DNA of 64,000 nt from assembly GCA_023846275.1 (NCBI GenBank), contig CM043870.1, forward strand, positions 17,857,057 to 17,921,056, written 5' to 3'. Below, piece after piece: positions 38,733 to 49,600 of the stretch. The position numbers and the translations under genes were made by a program. This stretch comes from Vanilla planifolia. Its lineage: Eukaryota; Streptophyta; Magnoliopsida; Asparagales; Orchidaceae. Every line of letters begins with the position of its first letter. Within the stretch, counting starts at the first letter, position 1. The notes beneath the pieces are model-generated. The model was not told the DNA's origin. It was given only the letters and a program-made list of their open reading frames with translations, and searched no databases.

Positions 38733-40317
38733 TGACATAGGAGTATCATGTGTTAGGTCATAAAAACATATTCGTTGGAATTACACCAATCCCATAAAAA
38801 CTCCAAGCCATACCTGACCCGAATCTTATTTCGATTAATCATCTTTGTCAGCCACTATAATAATATATTTTTCTTTATCGCTTCCTCTATTATTTTTGCT
38901 CTATTTTCCCTAATAAATTTTATAAAAAAATAAGTAATCATCGATGTTAGTTATTGTACATCACTCACTACCGATAGCTATCTTCCATTGCCTGATAAAC
39001 TAATGCTCCCAATCACTACTACCTAATTACCCAACATCACCTGGTTTCCCACCATCAATAAGCCACTTACTACTTCCCAACACCTTACCATCTCCTGATC
39101 GCTCATCAGCTACCACCGTTTGATCATCATCAAATGTTGTCATCCATCATTTTCACAACTTGCACCTTGTCACATCATCATTGATGTTCGATCATCATAT
39201 TGAATGATTGTATTATTTTTTTATGTTGTAACTTTTTTGATACATTTTTATGTTTTGTATTAAATATGATTGATCAATTTAGAGTTAATTTCATGGAATT
39301 CTATTTTTTTTTTATCAATTCTTAAGTGATTTATTTTAAAAATTACTACTCTCTATATATTTTGTATAGAATATGGTTGATCTTTTAAGAATTAATGTCA
39401 TAAAATTCTAAAGATCTCTTTTAGATTCACAAGTGATTTAACCCTAAATTTGTCATTCTCTTTTTTCCTTGCTTATGATATTTTCCAAAGGTGCATTTTC
39501 TGTTGTTTTTTTTCATACATTAAGCTCTTTTTCGACTATAAGAGAGGCACTCTTTTTATAATGTAGTTATTGATGAAATAATTTTTTTTATTTGTGTACT
39601 TCCATCTTTTTGAGGAAAAAGTGCATACCCAACTCTAGTTGGAGAGATTTGAACTTTTCTATTCTTATAAGAGACAATGATCAAAAGTGAGAAAACTTTT
39701 ACTATAAGAGCTAACAACCAAACAAGTTCACTTCTTTGTCAACACCCATAAGTTTTCTACTTGTTTATTACTCTTTTCACCAAATCACAAAACCATCACC
39801 CTTCTCATTAAGGTTCAAGATCCCAGCCAACCATCTTATTACCTCATTATCATCCCCACTATTCAAAAACTCCAACTCATCAATCTTTTCTATCTTTGAT
39901 ACTTTACATGCTAACTCCTAAGGAAATATAAGCCACCATCACCAAGAAGAAGCACTCTTTTTGTAACTTCTATTTTCTAAATGATAATCTAAAGTAAATG
40001 TTACTCTTTCATCTATTTGAATACTACAAATAAAGTTTTTCTTAAAGTTTTTATTTTATTTGAGTGAAATTTAAAACGATAAAACTCCATAATAAAACTT
40101 TATACATAACTCTTATTATGTTATCACATACTCTACTAAATAATTTGCACTATGAATTTAGGGGTTTATATTTAAATAATTATGAAATACCTCACACAAC
40201 TCCTAATCCTAATTAGTGCATAATATCTTTTAATATTTTCTAATAATTTATTAAGAATTCTATATTATAAGCTCAAAATAATACTATGGTAAAAGTTTAA
40301 TTTATCTTATATCAACA
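38733..40317 (+). repeat. Element B 5' LTR
   Basis: Begins TGACATAGGAGTATCATGTG (3' LTR: TGATGTAGGAGCATCTTGTG) and ends near 'tatcaaca'. Shared landmarks with the 3' LTR are 'tctattatttttgctct', a C-rich middle at 38960-39190, 'tatgatattttccaaaggtg', 'tctagttggagagatt' at 39633-39648, and 'gtaaaagtttaattt' at the end. About 1.59 kb. The primer binding site could begin at 'ttggctcaatgc' just after it, but I cannot assign the tRNA. Confidence 0.88.
39535..39544 (+). promoter_or_regulatory. TATA-like box of the element B 5' LTR
   Basis: 'actataagag' aligns with 'tctataaaaaag' at 45935-45946 in the 3' LTR. It sits about 60 bp before a region where the 3' LTR has AATAAA, the spacing expected for promoter and poly(A) signal in an LTR. 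Position in both LTRs supports the call; activity is unlikely after such decay. Confidence 0.45.
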
Positions 40318-40929
40318 TTGGCTCAATGCTATGGTTTTCTACTTAATATTAAAAAACTATATTTAAAAAAAAAATTTACTAATAAGTTTTTTTCTGCTTC
40401 AAAAAAAAATCCTCTACTTTGTGTGTTCACTAAAGAACACTTAATTTGTTTTGGAAATATTTTGTCTTTTGAGATAGCACGAAAGTCTAATATGACTCCC
40501 AATCAACTTTTTCGAGAACCATATAGTTCTATGTTCAAGATGGTTTGGTAAAAGTGAGACCATGATCACTCATCAGTTTTATGGAAATACATGTCATCTC
40601 AACTTTAGTCTATAGTTATGATTACTTTGGCTTTACAAATTATCTTAAATAAAACAAATATATAAAAAAAGGATATCACCCATTATTCTCCTTTCCTGAT
40701 TTCCTTGTGTCAAACTTTTATATGATCGCAAGGCATGGTAGGTCTTATGAAATATCAAACTAAAGTTAAGAATCAAATGAAAATTAAAGATAAAACTTAA
40801 TCCAAGATTACATGCTTGAACTATCCTAATATAAAACCCAACTCGCCTAGGTGGTTAGGCAAATCTATTAAACTAATAATATGAATCAAAACTTAGAAGA
40901 TAAAGACATAATAAAGGAATAAGTACCAC

Positions 40930-41880
40930 ACCTAATAATCTAGTAAAAAAACCAAGGAGATATAAAATTGATAGAAGATATGATGATCCTTCTAAAGAAT
41001 CGCACCAAGTCATCCATAAACAAGTCATAACCATGGAAGAAGAGAGAACCTTCTAATGAGTCAAAGCTAAATCATAATTTGGATATGCCTAGTAAAGAAG
41101 AAAGACTAAGGAGACATCAAGAGAGAGAGAGAGAACATATCCTTAATATGAAGCTAGATGCTCTAACTTTTAATGATAATTCTGATCCTAAGGATTATAT
41201 TGACTAATACATTAGTTTGGATAATTACATCATCTAGCTCCAAATACTTTAATACAAAAAATATTAATTTATTAAGGCTAAGCTCAATGATACTATATCT
41301 AGTTTTTATAGAAACTTAGAGATGTTAATGTATTAATAATTAAGAGAAGGTATCCTAAAGTTCTAGAAACCTTAAGATTATGTTAATATTGAATTATTAG
41401 ATAAATGACAAATATATTTTAAGGAGGTAAATCTATTAAAGAGTATATTAATAAGTTTGAGGATGATAAACTTCAAAGTGATATAGATGAATCCAAACAT
41501 GTAATACTCTCCTATTTTTGGATAGGTTTAAAAATATATATATATAGGTTCAGCTTAATTTGAAAAATATTTCTACCTAGAGAATATTTATCATATAACT
41601 AGAAATATGAAAAAAAAGATAGAACAACATATTTTAAGAGAAATGGCCATCCAATCCCTTTAAAGACTCGCACGACCATTACTTGCTTACCCATTCACAC
41701 TTGCACTTCATTTATCCCCTCTACCATAGTTTCAAAATCTCTTAAACCTACATTATTATCACTTCTTTACACCCTTCTTTAAGAAAACCCATTATGTTCT
41801 AAATTACTTAATCTATAATCTCCTATTTTGAGGGCCCTAAAAGCAACATATAGCAATCAACTGCTCAAAGAGAGCCATGG
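40930..41880 (+). pseudogene. gag: Element B gag remnant
   Basis: From 41133 the frame reads EHILNMKLDALTFNDNSDPK, matching element A at 10361 and the plant chromovirus gag core. 41847-41879 reads HIAINCSKRAM, the second half of a CCHC zinc knuckle (family GHIA..CP.R...). A Ser/Pro/Thr-rich stretch at 41690-41760 precedes the knuckle, as in element A. Multiple stops and shifts. The short (GA)n at 41121-41135 lies just upstream of the conserved core. Confidence 0.85.
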
Positions 41881-42079
41881 CTGTAATCATATATAGTAAT
41901 ATTGAACAAGAAGAGTCAAAGGAAGAAGAAAATATATAGTCTAATAAGGATGTTGTGCAGAATTTGAAAATATAAAATTTTTTTTTTTTGGTGGTTAGGT
42001 GCACCCTTATATCCCCATAACTATAGGATGATTGGAGGTGCACTTGCTTCTTCAATAAAAGTATAAATATTTAAAAACA

Positions 42080-42480
42080 AGTAAGAAGGATGATCATCAA
42101 TATTGGTAGGTATATCAATGCAATAGGTTTCTAACCAATAAGAGTTTCTCTATTGAAACACCCAAACCTCTACTTTGTCATGAAAAGAGACAAATACTTA
42201 TTAAGTAATGATGTTTTGTATCCTTAAAATTAGAAAGATTTAGTAATGATATTTTATTGAATATCATATTTATGGAAGTAAGTTATCTTATTCTAAGAAG
42301 AGCAAGGCTTTTTCATTGGGAAAAAAATTTTAAGCCCATGAACAAAAAAAGGAAAAGACAAAGAATTTGAGCTTAATTATACTAGCACAAGCTATGAAGT
42401 CCATTAGTCAAGGAGACATAGTTTAGTTTTTTATAACTAAGAACTTAGCCACCACCTTACTAAACCCCTCACTTACTATA
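42080..42480 (+). pseudogene. Element B protease remnant
   Basis: The frame gives IINIGRYINAIGF (family IIDGGSC.N..S) and, after a shift, LLKHPNLYFVMKRD (family ..KHP.PY...W). 42350-42470 matches 11540-11660 of element A almost word for word ('ccaccttactaaaccc'). The D of the substrate loop is lost. After 42480 sequence similarity to A stops because A is deleted there. Confidence 0.7.
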
Positions 42481-42789
42481 TAGGGCTTTCTAAATGACTT
42501 TTATATATTTTTCCAATTGATTTACCTTACATTCTACCATGCATGCAGCACATAAAACTAGTGGACAATCTAGTTCCCAAAGTTAGCCTACCCATCCTTC
42601 CCAATTATAGATTAAGCCAAGCAACTCATGCCCTATTAGCTCAAATAAAATAAAAATATATGATTCTTTTTTTAGATTACATCTTAAATCAAATGTTAAG
42701 TGCCATCATTTTTTATAAAATAAACATAAAAAGTTGTTATCCTTAACTAAGGATTATAATGGGAGATGAATGAATGATGGTATATAAGA

Positions 42790-43130
42790 CTAAAATTAAT
42801 TTGTATGAATAGTAAATGATGCCATTTAGGTTATAACGCACACTATGTAAATTCATAAGATGATGATCTAGGTTTTAAAACCATACTTAAGGTAATTTTT
42901 TGTGCTTTATTTTGATGAAATTTTGGTCTATAACTAGTTTATTTGCACAAATTATTTTACAACTCTATTAAAGAAACACTTATTTATCAATCTAAATAAA
43001 TGTGAATTCTTCACGAGTGAGTTTCGCTTCTTATGGTACATTGTTTTTTCTAAAGGGTGGTCTACTTCTCCTAACAAAATCAAGATATTTATGAGTGGCT
43101 TATTTAAAAAACAATTTATGACATTAAAAG
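42790..43130 (+). pseudogene. Element B reverse transcriptase remnant
   Basis: 42902-42931 reads VLYFDEILVY, the RT active-site motif (family V.VYFDDILVYS), with the second catalytic Asp changed to Glu. A frameshift later, 42960-43060 gives TLLKKHLFINLNKCEFFTSE, FRFLWYIVFSKG (family LR...L..NL.KC.F....V.FLG..VS..GI). The N-terminal fingers of RT before 42790 are not clear. A shadow frame on the minus strand at 42952-43137 is not a gene. Confidence 0.88.
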
Positions 43131-43289
43131 TTTTCACACTTTGGCCACCTTTTATCGATCATTTTCAAGACTTTAGTACTATTGTCACATTGATTAGAAA
43201 TTGTTTTAAGTCTGTTAAACTTACTTTGATTATGCCTATGGAACTAACTTTTAAATAGTTGAACAAGATTATAAGGCACCCATTCCAAC

Positions 43290-43560
43290 ACTACTTGATT
43301 TTTAACTGCTTTTGAGGTTGTACGTGATGGATTAGAAGTAGGGATAGGTGGTGTTCTTTATCAAGGTAAATATCTTATTGCCTTCTTTAATAAGAAACTT
43401 AATGATGTTAAAAGGAAGTGTTCTATATATCAAAAGAAACTATATGTCATAGTTTAATCTTTATGTCGTTAAAACTTTTACTTGTGTTTCAAAGAATTTG
43501 TCTTTTACTCTGAACATAAGGTGCTATGGTTCCTAAATACCTAATAAGACCTTAGTTATA
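43290..43560 (+). pseudogene. Element B RNase H remnant
   Basis: One of the best kept parts: FEVVRDGLEVGIGGVLYQGK, YLIAFFNKKLNDVKRKCSIY, QKKLYVIV, stop, then KEFVFYSEHKVLWFLN. Family pattern: FEV.CDASG.GIGAVL.Q..HP.A.FS.KL......YS.YDKEL.AIV..L..WR.YL....F...TDH..L..L. The first catalytic Asp of CDAS is kept as RDG and the DH of TDH has become EH. It removes RNA from the RNA-DNA hybrid in working elements. Confidence 0.9.
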
Positions 43561-43739
43561 TTTTTGTTATCAAACACAAGACTAGCTAAAAAATAAAGTA
43601 GGTTATTGGTTTAATTAATGTGTTCACTTATTAACCATTTTGTCTATACAAGCCTAAAATTTTGCTAAATTAAAAACCAATATAATGATTATTCTAACTT
43701 TGAACTAATTTATCAAGAAATTAAATCAAATCCAAACCT

Positions 43740-44480
43740 TGTATCTAGAGATTTAGGCTTAAAAGTTGGTTGCTTATATAAGAATAAAAGGTTACATATC
43801 CCAAATTCATCATGTAAATATATTTTTTTTGCAAAATAAATGTTAAAGGATTATCTGATCATTTTTAAAGAGATAAGACTATTTGAGATATTTCAAAGAG
43901 ATTTTATTAGCTTAGAATGATACATTATTTTAAATCTATTGTAGCCCAATATCACATACGCATAGCTACAAAATATTCAAATATAGGCCAAGGACATTAC
44001 ATTCCACTACCCATACTTGACAAGCCATGGGAGTACGTGAATATGGATTTTATTTTTTGATTACCTTGTATACCACATCAAGGCATGACTTTATCCTCAT
44101 GGTCACTCATTGTTTCTCTAAAATGACTTAATTTATCCTTTGTTATAGACCTCAAATGCAACCCATGTAACTAAGATTTTTTCTGTTGAAATAATTAAAT
44201 TATGTGGTGTTTAAATGAGCATAGTATCTAAATGAGATGTAAGAATTACTAGTTATTTTTTAAAGATCTTATGGAATTTACTAGGGACTAAGCTAAAACT
44301 TTTTTCAACCTACAACAATTAAATAGATGGACAAATAGAAGTATTAAATCATAGTTTGAACAATCTTCTTTGTAGCTTGATAGAGAATTAACCTAAGCTT
44401 TAGGAGAAACTACTACTAAGAGCAAAATTTGCATATAATAGTTCTATTAATCAAAGTATAGGTTTTGGGCACGTCGTAAT
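43740..44480 (+). pseudogene. Element B integrase remnant
   Basis: The zinc-binding and core domains are both visible. About 43767: GCLYKNKRLHIPNSS (family GFLF.G.RLCIP..S). 44025: PWEYVNMDFIF, stop, LPCIPHQGM, with the first catalytic Asp at 44046. About 44210: LCGV, stop, MSIVSK, stop, DVRI, where the second Asp (SDRD) has become a Lys. 44326: DGQIEVLNHSLNNLLCSL, with catalytic Glu at 44338 kept. Inserts element cDNA in working relatives. Confidence 0.9.
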
Positions 44481-44619
44481 TTGTTCTAGTAATAAGCATA
44501 GGACTTCAATTAATCTTATTCTCTTACAAGTAGACTTTCATACTTCTACTTCTACTTCTTTCTTTACTTCTCATATGCTTTTTATTGCAAAAAATAACAT
44601 ATAAAAAACCTAATCTAGG

Positions 44620-45124
44620 TAATGAAAGATATAACAAACTAATAGATGCTCATAAAACGGTTAAGAAATTTCATTAAGAAGATTATGTTATAATTACAAT
44701 TATTTTAGAATGGTTCCTTTTTGGAGCTTATAAAAAATTAAAAGCACATGGAGTTGGACCATTTAGGAATGTCAAAACTAAGAACTAATGTTAAGCATTT
44801 TGTCCCATATAAGGTGCTACCACTAATACCTACTAGCAAGTCATTTGAGTTTAATTCTCTTATTTTAAGTGAACTCATTGCTACCACTACGTTAAACCTT
44901 TGAATAAGTATGAAAAATGTCAAAGGCATTTTAGATCATATGATAATTAAAACAAAAAATTGTTTACTTAAAACATTTTTAGTTCATTGCAAGGGAAATT
45001 CTCTAATTGAGAACTGTTGGCTTACATTTTTTGACTTATATTATATCATGCCACACTTATTGGAGCACTTCTAAACCCATCAATCTGATACTATCATGCT
45101 AAACTCTCTCCTGCCTACGGAGGA
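44620..45124 (+). pseudogene. Element B pol C-terminus with chromodomain remnant
   Basis: 44740-44790 retains a worn KLKAHGVGPFRNVKTKN (family KL..R..GPF.V......NAY). From about 44936 one open stretch reads DHMIIKTKNCLLKTFLVHCK, GNSLIENCWLTFFDLYY, HLLEHF, stop. It fits the chromodomain pattern with FLVKWKG worn to FLVHCKG and TW to CW. The frame then runs through NSLLPTEDDVGASCVS into the first bases of the 3' LTR, where it stops. Confidence 0.78.
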
Positions 45125-46639
45125 TGATGTAGGAGCATCTTGTGTTAGCTGATAAACACACACTCAATATCATCACACTTAACCCATTCAAACTCAACGT
45201 TATACTCAAGCTCAATCTTATTTCAATTATTCATCTTTGTCTACTATATGGGTTGATTATTGTACTCTAGCTTTTCTTATGATTACCTCTATTATTTTTG
45301 CTCTGTTTGTCCAATCATATTTTGTAATAAATGTTATCTTTGATATCTATTCTTGTACATGTATTGCTTGTTATAATTAGTCGTTTGCCCTTTCATGATC
45401 ATTAATTACTTCAGATCACCAACACCTAGTTGCCTAAAATCAACTGGGTGCCCATCATTACTAAATTTCTTATTGTTCGCTGCTACCCACCATCGCCTGG
45501 TTGCCTATAAGCTAACACATTTTGTTCGCTGTTAAACATCGTTATATTTCTTGTCCACAATTGACGTCCTGGTCATATTATCATTAACATCTGATAATCA
45601 TGTTTCATAATTGCACAATTTTTTTATCAAAATTTTTTCAGGCATTTTTATATTTTATATTTAATATGGTTGGATCTTTTGGAGTTAATGTTTTAAAATT
45701 CTAATGATCTTTTTAGATTCTCAAGTGATTTAATTATAAAATTATCTTTTCTGATATATTTTATATTTAATGTGGTTAACTTATTAAGAGTTAATGTCAT
45801 GAAATTCTAATGTTTTGTTTAGAGTCTTAGGTGATTAAACTTCGAAATTATCTTTTCTGTTTTCCTATGCATATGATATTTTACAAAGGTGCATTTTATT
45901 TTTTTATTTTTTTCATGTATTGGGCTCTCTTCGATCTATAAAAAAGATTGGTTTCTCTATTATACTGTTGCTATTGATGAATAAAATTTCTCTTATTTGT
46001 ATGATTCCACTTTTGTGAGCAAAAAGTACATGCCTAACTCTAGTTGGAGAGATTCCAACTTTCTCTCTCTTGTGAGAGAGAAGGATTGAAGTTGAGAAAC
46101 CTTCCACCTAGTGAGCAAGAAATAAAAGAAATTTCTACTTTTGCAAACATCAGTAAGTCTTCACCCATCTTTTTAACTCTCCTGATCCAATCAGTAAACC
46201 ATCACCCTCTTTAATGAGGCTCCATATCCTAGCCTACCATCTTGTTATCCTTTTACCAAAGCTTCCTCACAATCCTAAACCTCCACCATGATGCCCTTTT
46301 CAATCTTTAGTGCTCCATATGTTAACTACAAAGGAAACTATAAGCCACAATTACTAAAAAGGTATACTCTTTCTATAATTTTTTTATTTTCTAAGCGATA
46401 ATCTAATATTAGAGTTGCATTTTCTTTTATTGGACTACTGTACATACCTTTGACCTACTCTACTTAATAATTCATGGATAAATTTGGAGGCTTATCTTTG
46501 AATAATTATAAGATGCCACATGTGCAACCTAGCCCTGATTAGTGTATATTATCTATTAATATTCCTTAATAATTTGTCAAGAATCTTTAGTATTGTAGGC
46601 TTTAAATTATACCCTAGTAAAAGTTTAATTTTTCATGCA
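45125..46639 (+). repeat. Element B 3' LTR
   Basis: TGATGTAGGAGCATC to 'tttcatgca'. It aligns throughout with 38733-40317. It contains a TATA box (45935-45946), an AATAAA (45980-45985), the conserved 'tctagttggagaga' (46038-46051) and a C-rich middle (about 45380-45620). The minus-strand frame at 45913-46107 is chance. About 1.5 kb. Confidence 0.9.
45935..45946 (+). promoter_or_regulatory. TATA box of the element B 3' LTR
   Basis: 'tctataaaaaag' is a good plant TATA box, followed 34 bp later by AATAAA at 45980-45985, a candidate poly(A) signal. The homologous site in the 5' LTR is 39535-39544. Functional state unknown; in a dead element it could at most drive read-out of flanking DNA. Confidence 0.5.
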
Positions 46640-46641
46640 TT

Positions 46642-46647
46642 AATGGA
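46642..46647 (+). repeat. Candidate target-site duplication of element B, right side
   Basis: 'aatgga', identical to 38727-38732. If it is the true TSD, two bases after 'tttcatgca' would belong to the eroded LTR end. Confidence 0.45.
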
Positions 46648-49600
46648 TTATCTCATAAGGTGAATAGACCAAGATAGATGTATAACATTTAGCTTAACAA
46701 TTAGTTCAAAAAATATTTCATTGTGCTTAAACTTTGATGTTAACTTTATAGAAATATAGAGGTAACAATTTGATTCTAAGGGTGAGCTATTGTACTTGCT
46801 ATATTAATGAAAACTACTTAAGCTAAAACAAAATGTTTATAGTTTAATAATTGACCAAAAAAATTTTATTTCAGCTGTTAAAATTTGAAAAAGGAAATTT
46901 TTTTTTCTTTTCCTACTATGTTCTTTTTTTGGCCACTAGCATTACGTCACTTTCTTAATATTTTTTTCTTTGATGTGCTTACATGTGCATTTTGGAAGGG
47001 CTTAGAAGAGCTATGCTGCAATATTAGTCATAAATAATTATTAAACTTTCTTTGGTAATAGTGATTCAATGATTATGTTATGACTTATTATTTTATAGCT
47101 CAAAAAGGATACCTTAAATTTTATTATTTTTCGTTATTTTAGGATTATAATTCTTATGTTTTTCCACTTAGCATTGATTAAGAGACCAATCTAGTGCTTT
47201 GTTTCAAGAAAGGAAGAACTCTCTTAAAGCTTAGTTTTGTTGTTTGAGAGAGAATGTTCAACCCATGGAAATGTAATGATGGTAATTTCTTGTAAGAAAA
47301 AAGCAATGAGGGTAGTATTTGGGCTCATGAAAATGTAGAAAGGACTTTATGCTTTAGCTTATGTAAATAGAAATTGCAAAAAATTCTCTAGTTATGAAGG
47401 ATTGGTTTGGTAGTGATAGGCATAAGCTTGACAACTTAAGCATCGATGAAGTGCATAGTTTTGTTGGGATAACCACGTAATATTTTGTCATTGCCTTTCT
47501 TAAGTACATATTTTTTTATTTCTTGATTCTTTCCAAATGTTTCAATCACTAAAAGCAACGTTTGATGATCCATTGTAATTCTCTAAAAAAAAGATTTAAA
47601 AAGTCAAACCACTCTAGATTCACCCACATCATGGGTTTAATTCTAAGACATCTAATTAGTTGAACTCCAAACCTTATAATAAGTATCATAATAATGTAAA
47701 AATGCTAACAGTAGTTATCGAAGAAAGCAATGACACCCAATGGTGGGCCTACATAACAATTGTATAAATTCTTATCTTATAAAAATTATGGGCTTACAAT
47801 TGCACTTCAATATAAGTATGTCAAATCTTTTATGCTTGCAATAGGTTGAACATTATGGTTAAATGCAAGCATCAATATCAAATAATTTTTTATATGACAA
47901 TCGTAGATTTATAAATTATTTTTTTATAAGACCTTATTCATGGATTGCATGAGGAAAAAAAATAAATATATCATTACTATTCATCATATCAATTATGAAG
48001 TTATTTAGATAAATGATTAATGTTAATATTAGATCATACATTTCATAGCTTCACTCCAGTTGACTTATGCATCACGTGTGTAATAGAGTTTGAAAAAATA
48101 GAATTATAACACAAACAAACTAATCACACATTAATTGGCACTTGGTGGATTTTTACACTTTTTTGAGCTAACAAAAAGTAAGCTAAAAAGACCATAAACA
48201 TTAATACAAAACACTACGTCCATTGCAAGCTTTTCTTATCATAATGCTATGAAATATACATTCTTGGAAAGATAAATATGATATAGTCTCGAACCTAAAA
48301 TTTCATGGTTTTTGATACCAACATCTGATATGTAGGTATAGTCATTCATGTAGAAAAGCAATGTGCAGGTGAGTACTATTACTTGGAGGTGCATTATGGA
48401 ATGCCAACTTGTATAGGAGTTGTGTGGTGAGTGATCTCATATGTTAGTGGTATTGGAGTGCTAAATGCTCTTCTAAATTGAACTTCTATAGGGTAAGTCG
48501 ATATTCATTTCTAGTAAGTCTTAGTGATGCAAGGTATGCTTATGTTTTACAATAATATGATTGGAATAAGAAATCTATGAAGACTTTGTGAATTATGAGA
48601 GAAAAAGAATTTTTTCTTAGTTGTAATGCAACAATTAATAGGAAATTATGAGTTCTCAATTTGATTCATATTCAATCATCTAGCATTATTTCATTTAAAG
48701 GGTGTTCTTTCATTGGACTTTCAATGGAAATAACATTTTTGGATATGCTCAAGTACATTCTTCTACTACTATAACTTAGCACTTTCAAACATTCATAATC
48801 ATACAAATCTCATGATTTTCTTTTAAAACTTCTAATCTTAATGAATTTGTGATATTTATTACATATCCATGAAATTTAGATAGGGTTAATGCTTTCTCAA
48901 GTTTATTGTAACAACATTATTAAAAATTCCTTTGGCTCTACTTGTGAGTAAGAAAAGATCCTAAATCAAGTCCTTTTAATGAAAGGAAGACTAGCAACCT
49001 TACATCGAGGCAATGTATTGGCATAGCATTAAGTGCCAAAGTGAGGCCTTTTGTTGGTTAAGATTTGAAAGATTTACTACAAGGCCTGGAGTAAAGTGTA
49101 TTATTGGGGTAAATACGTCTTGTTTTCCTTTTCATTGAAGAATAAGCATAAATTGGTTTAATAAAAGAATGTTTGTGTGATGCCTTTTTATTATATACCC
49201 AGGTCTCTAAAACTCTATAGGGGTGTAAAATACTGCCTGGTGGTTGAATATCTTAAAAAGTTTAATTTGACTTACTTTCTTGCATTTGTCTTCATATTTT
49301 GTTTTCATGAACCAAAATGCAAATATTCAAAAACAAGTATGATTTTGAATTATCAAAAATTTTGATTAATCGAAATTCTCCACCTTTGGTTATGCCAAAG
49401 AGCCAACAAGTTGTATTAAAGTAGGTTGTTGCTTTGTGTAGGGAACTTATTTATTCCATAGGCTTAACATTGTGGAATCGATCTACTATAAGCATATTAC
49501 ATTGTTTCTTTAAAATTTTGCGAAATCCCATTTGGGAGCATGCTTAACCCACTAATGTTCATAACTCAGCAATTTTCATTTTGTAAAACTTCTTTCCAAC

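Larger units (their letters stand above)
38733..46639 (+). mobile_element. Element B: complete but decayed Ty3/gypsy chromovirus
   Basis: About 7.9 kb with two LTRs and an internal region of about 4.8 kb. Domains lie in the order gag, protease, RT, RNase H, integrase and chromodomain, which is the Ty3/gypsy order, and the terminal chromodomain marks it as a chromovirus. Every domain carries stops or frameshifts. The two LTRs match over their whole length at roughly 70% by eye, so insertion is old. Element A at 10086 is a deleted member of the same family. Confidence 0.92.

Noticed and set aside
39736-39921. 61-codon frame, also 40318-40551
   Set aside because: The first lies in the element B 5' LTR and is broken in the 3' LTR. 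The second starts at the LTR and internal-region boundary and has no gag similarity.
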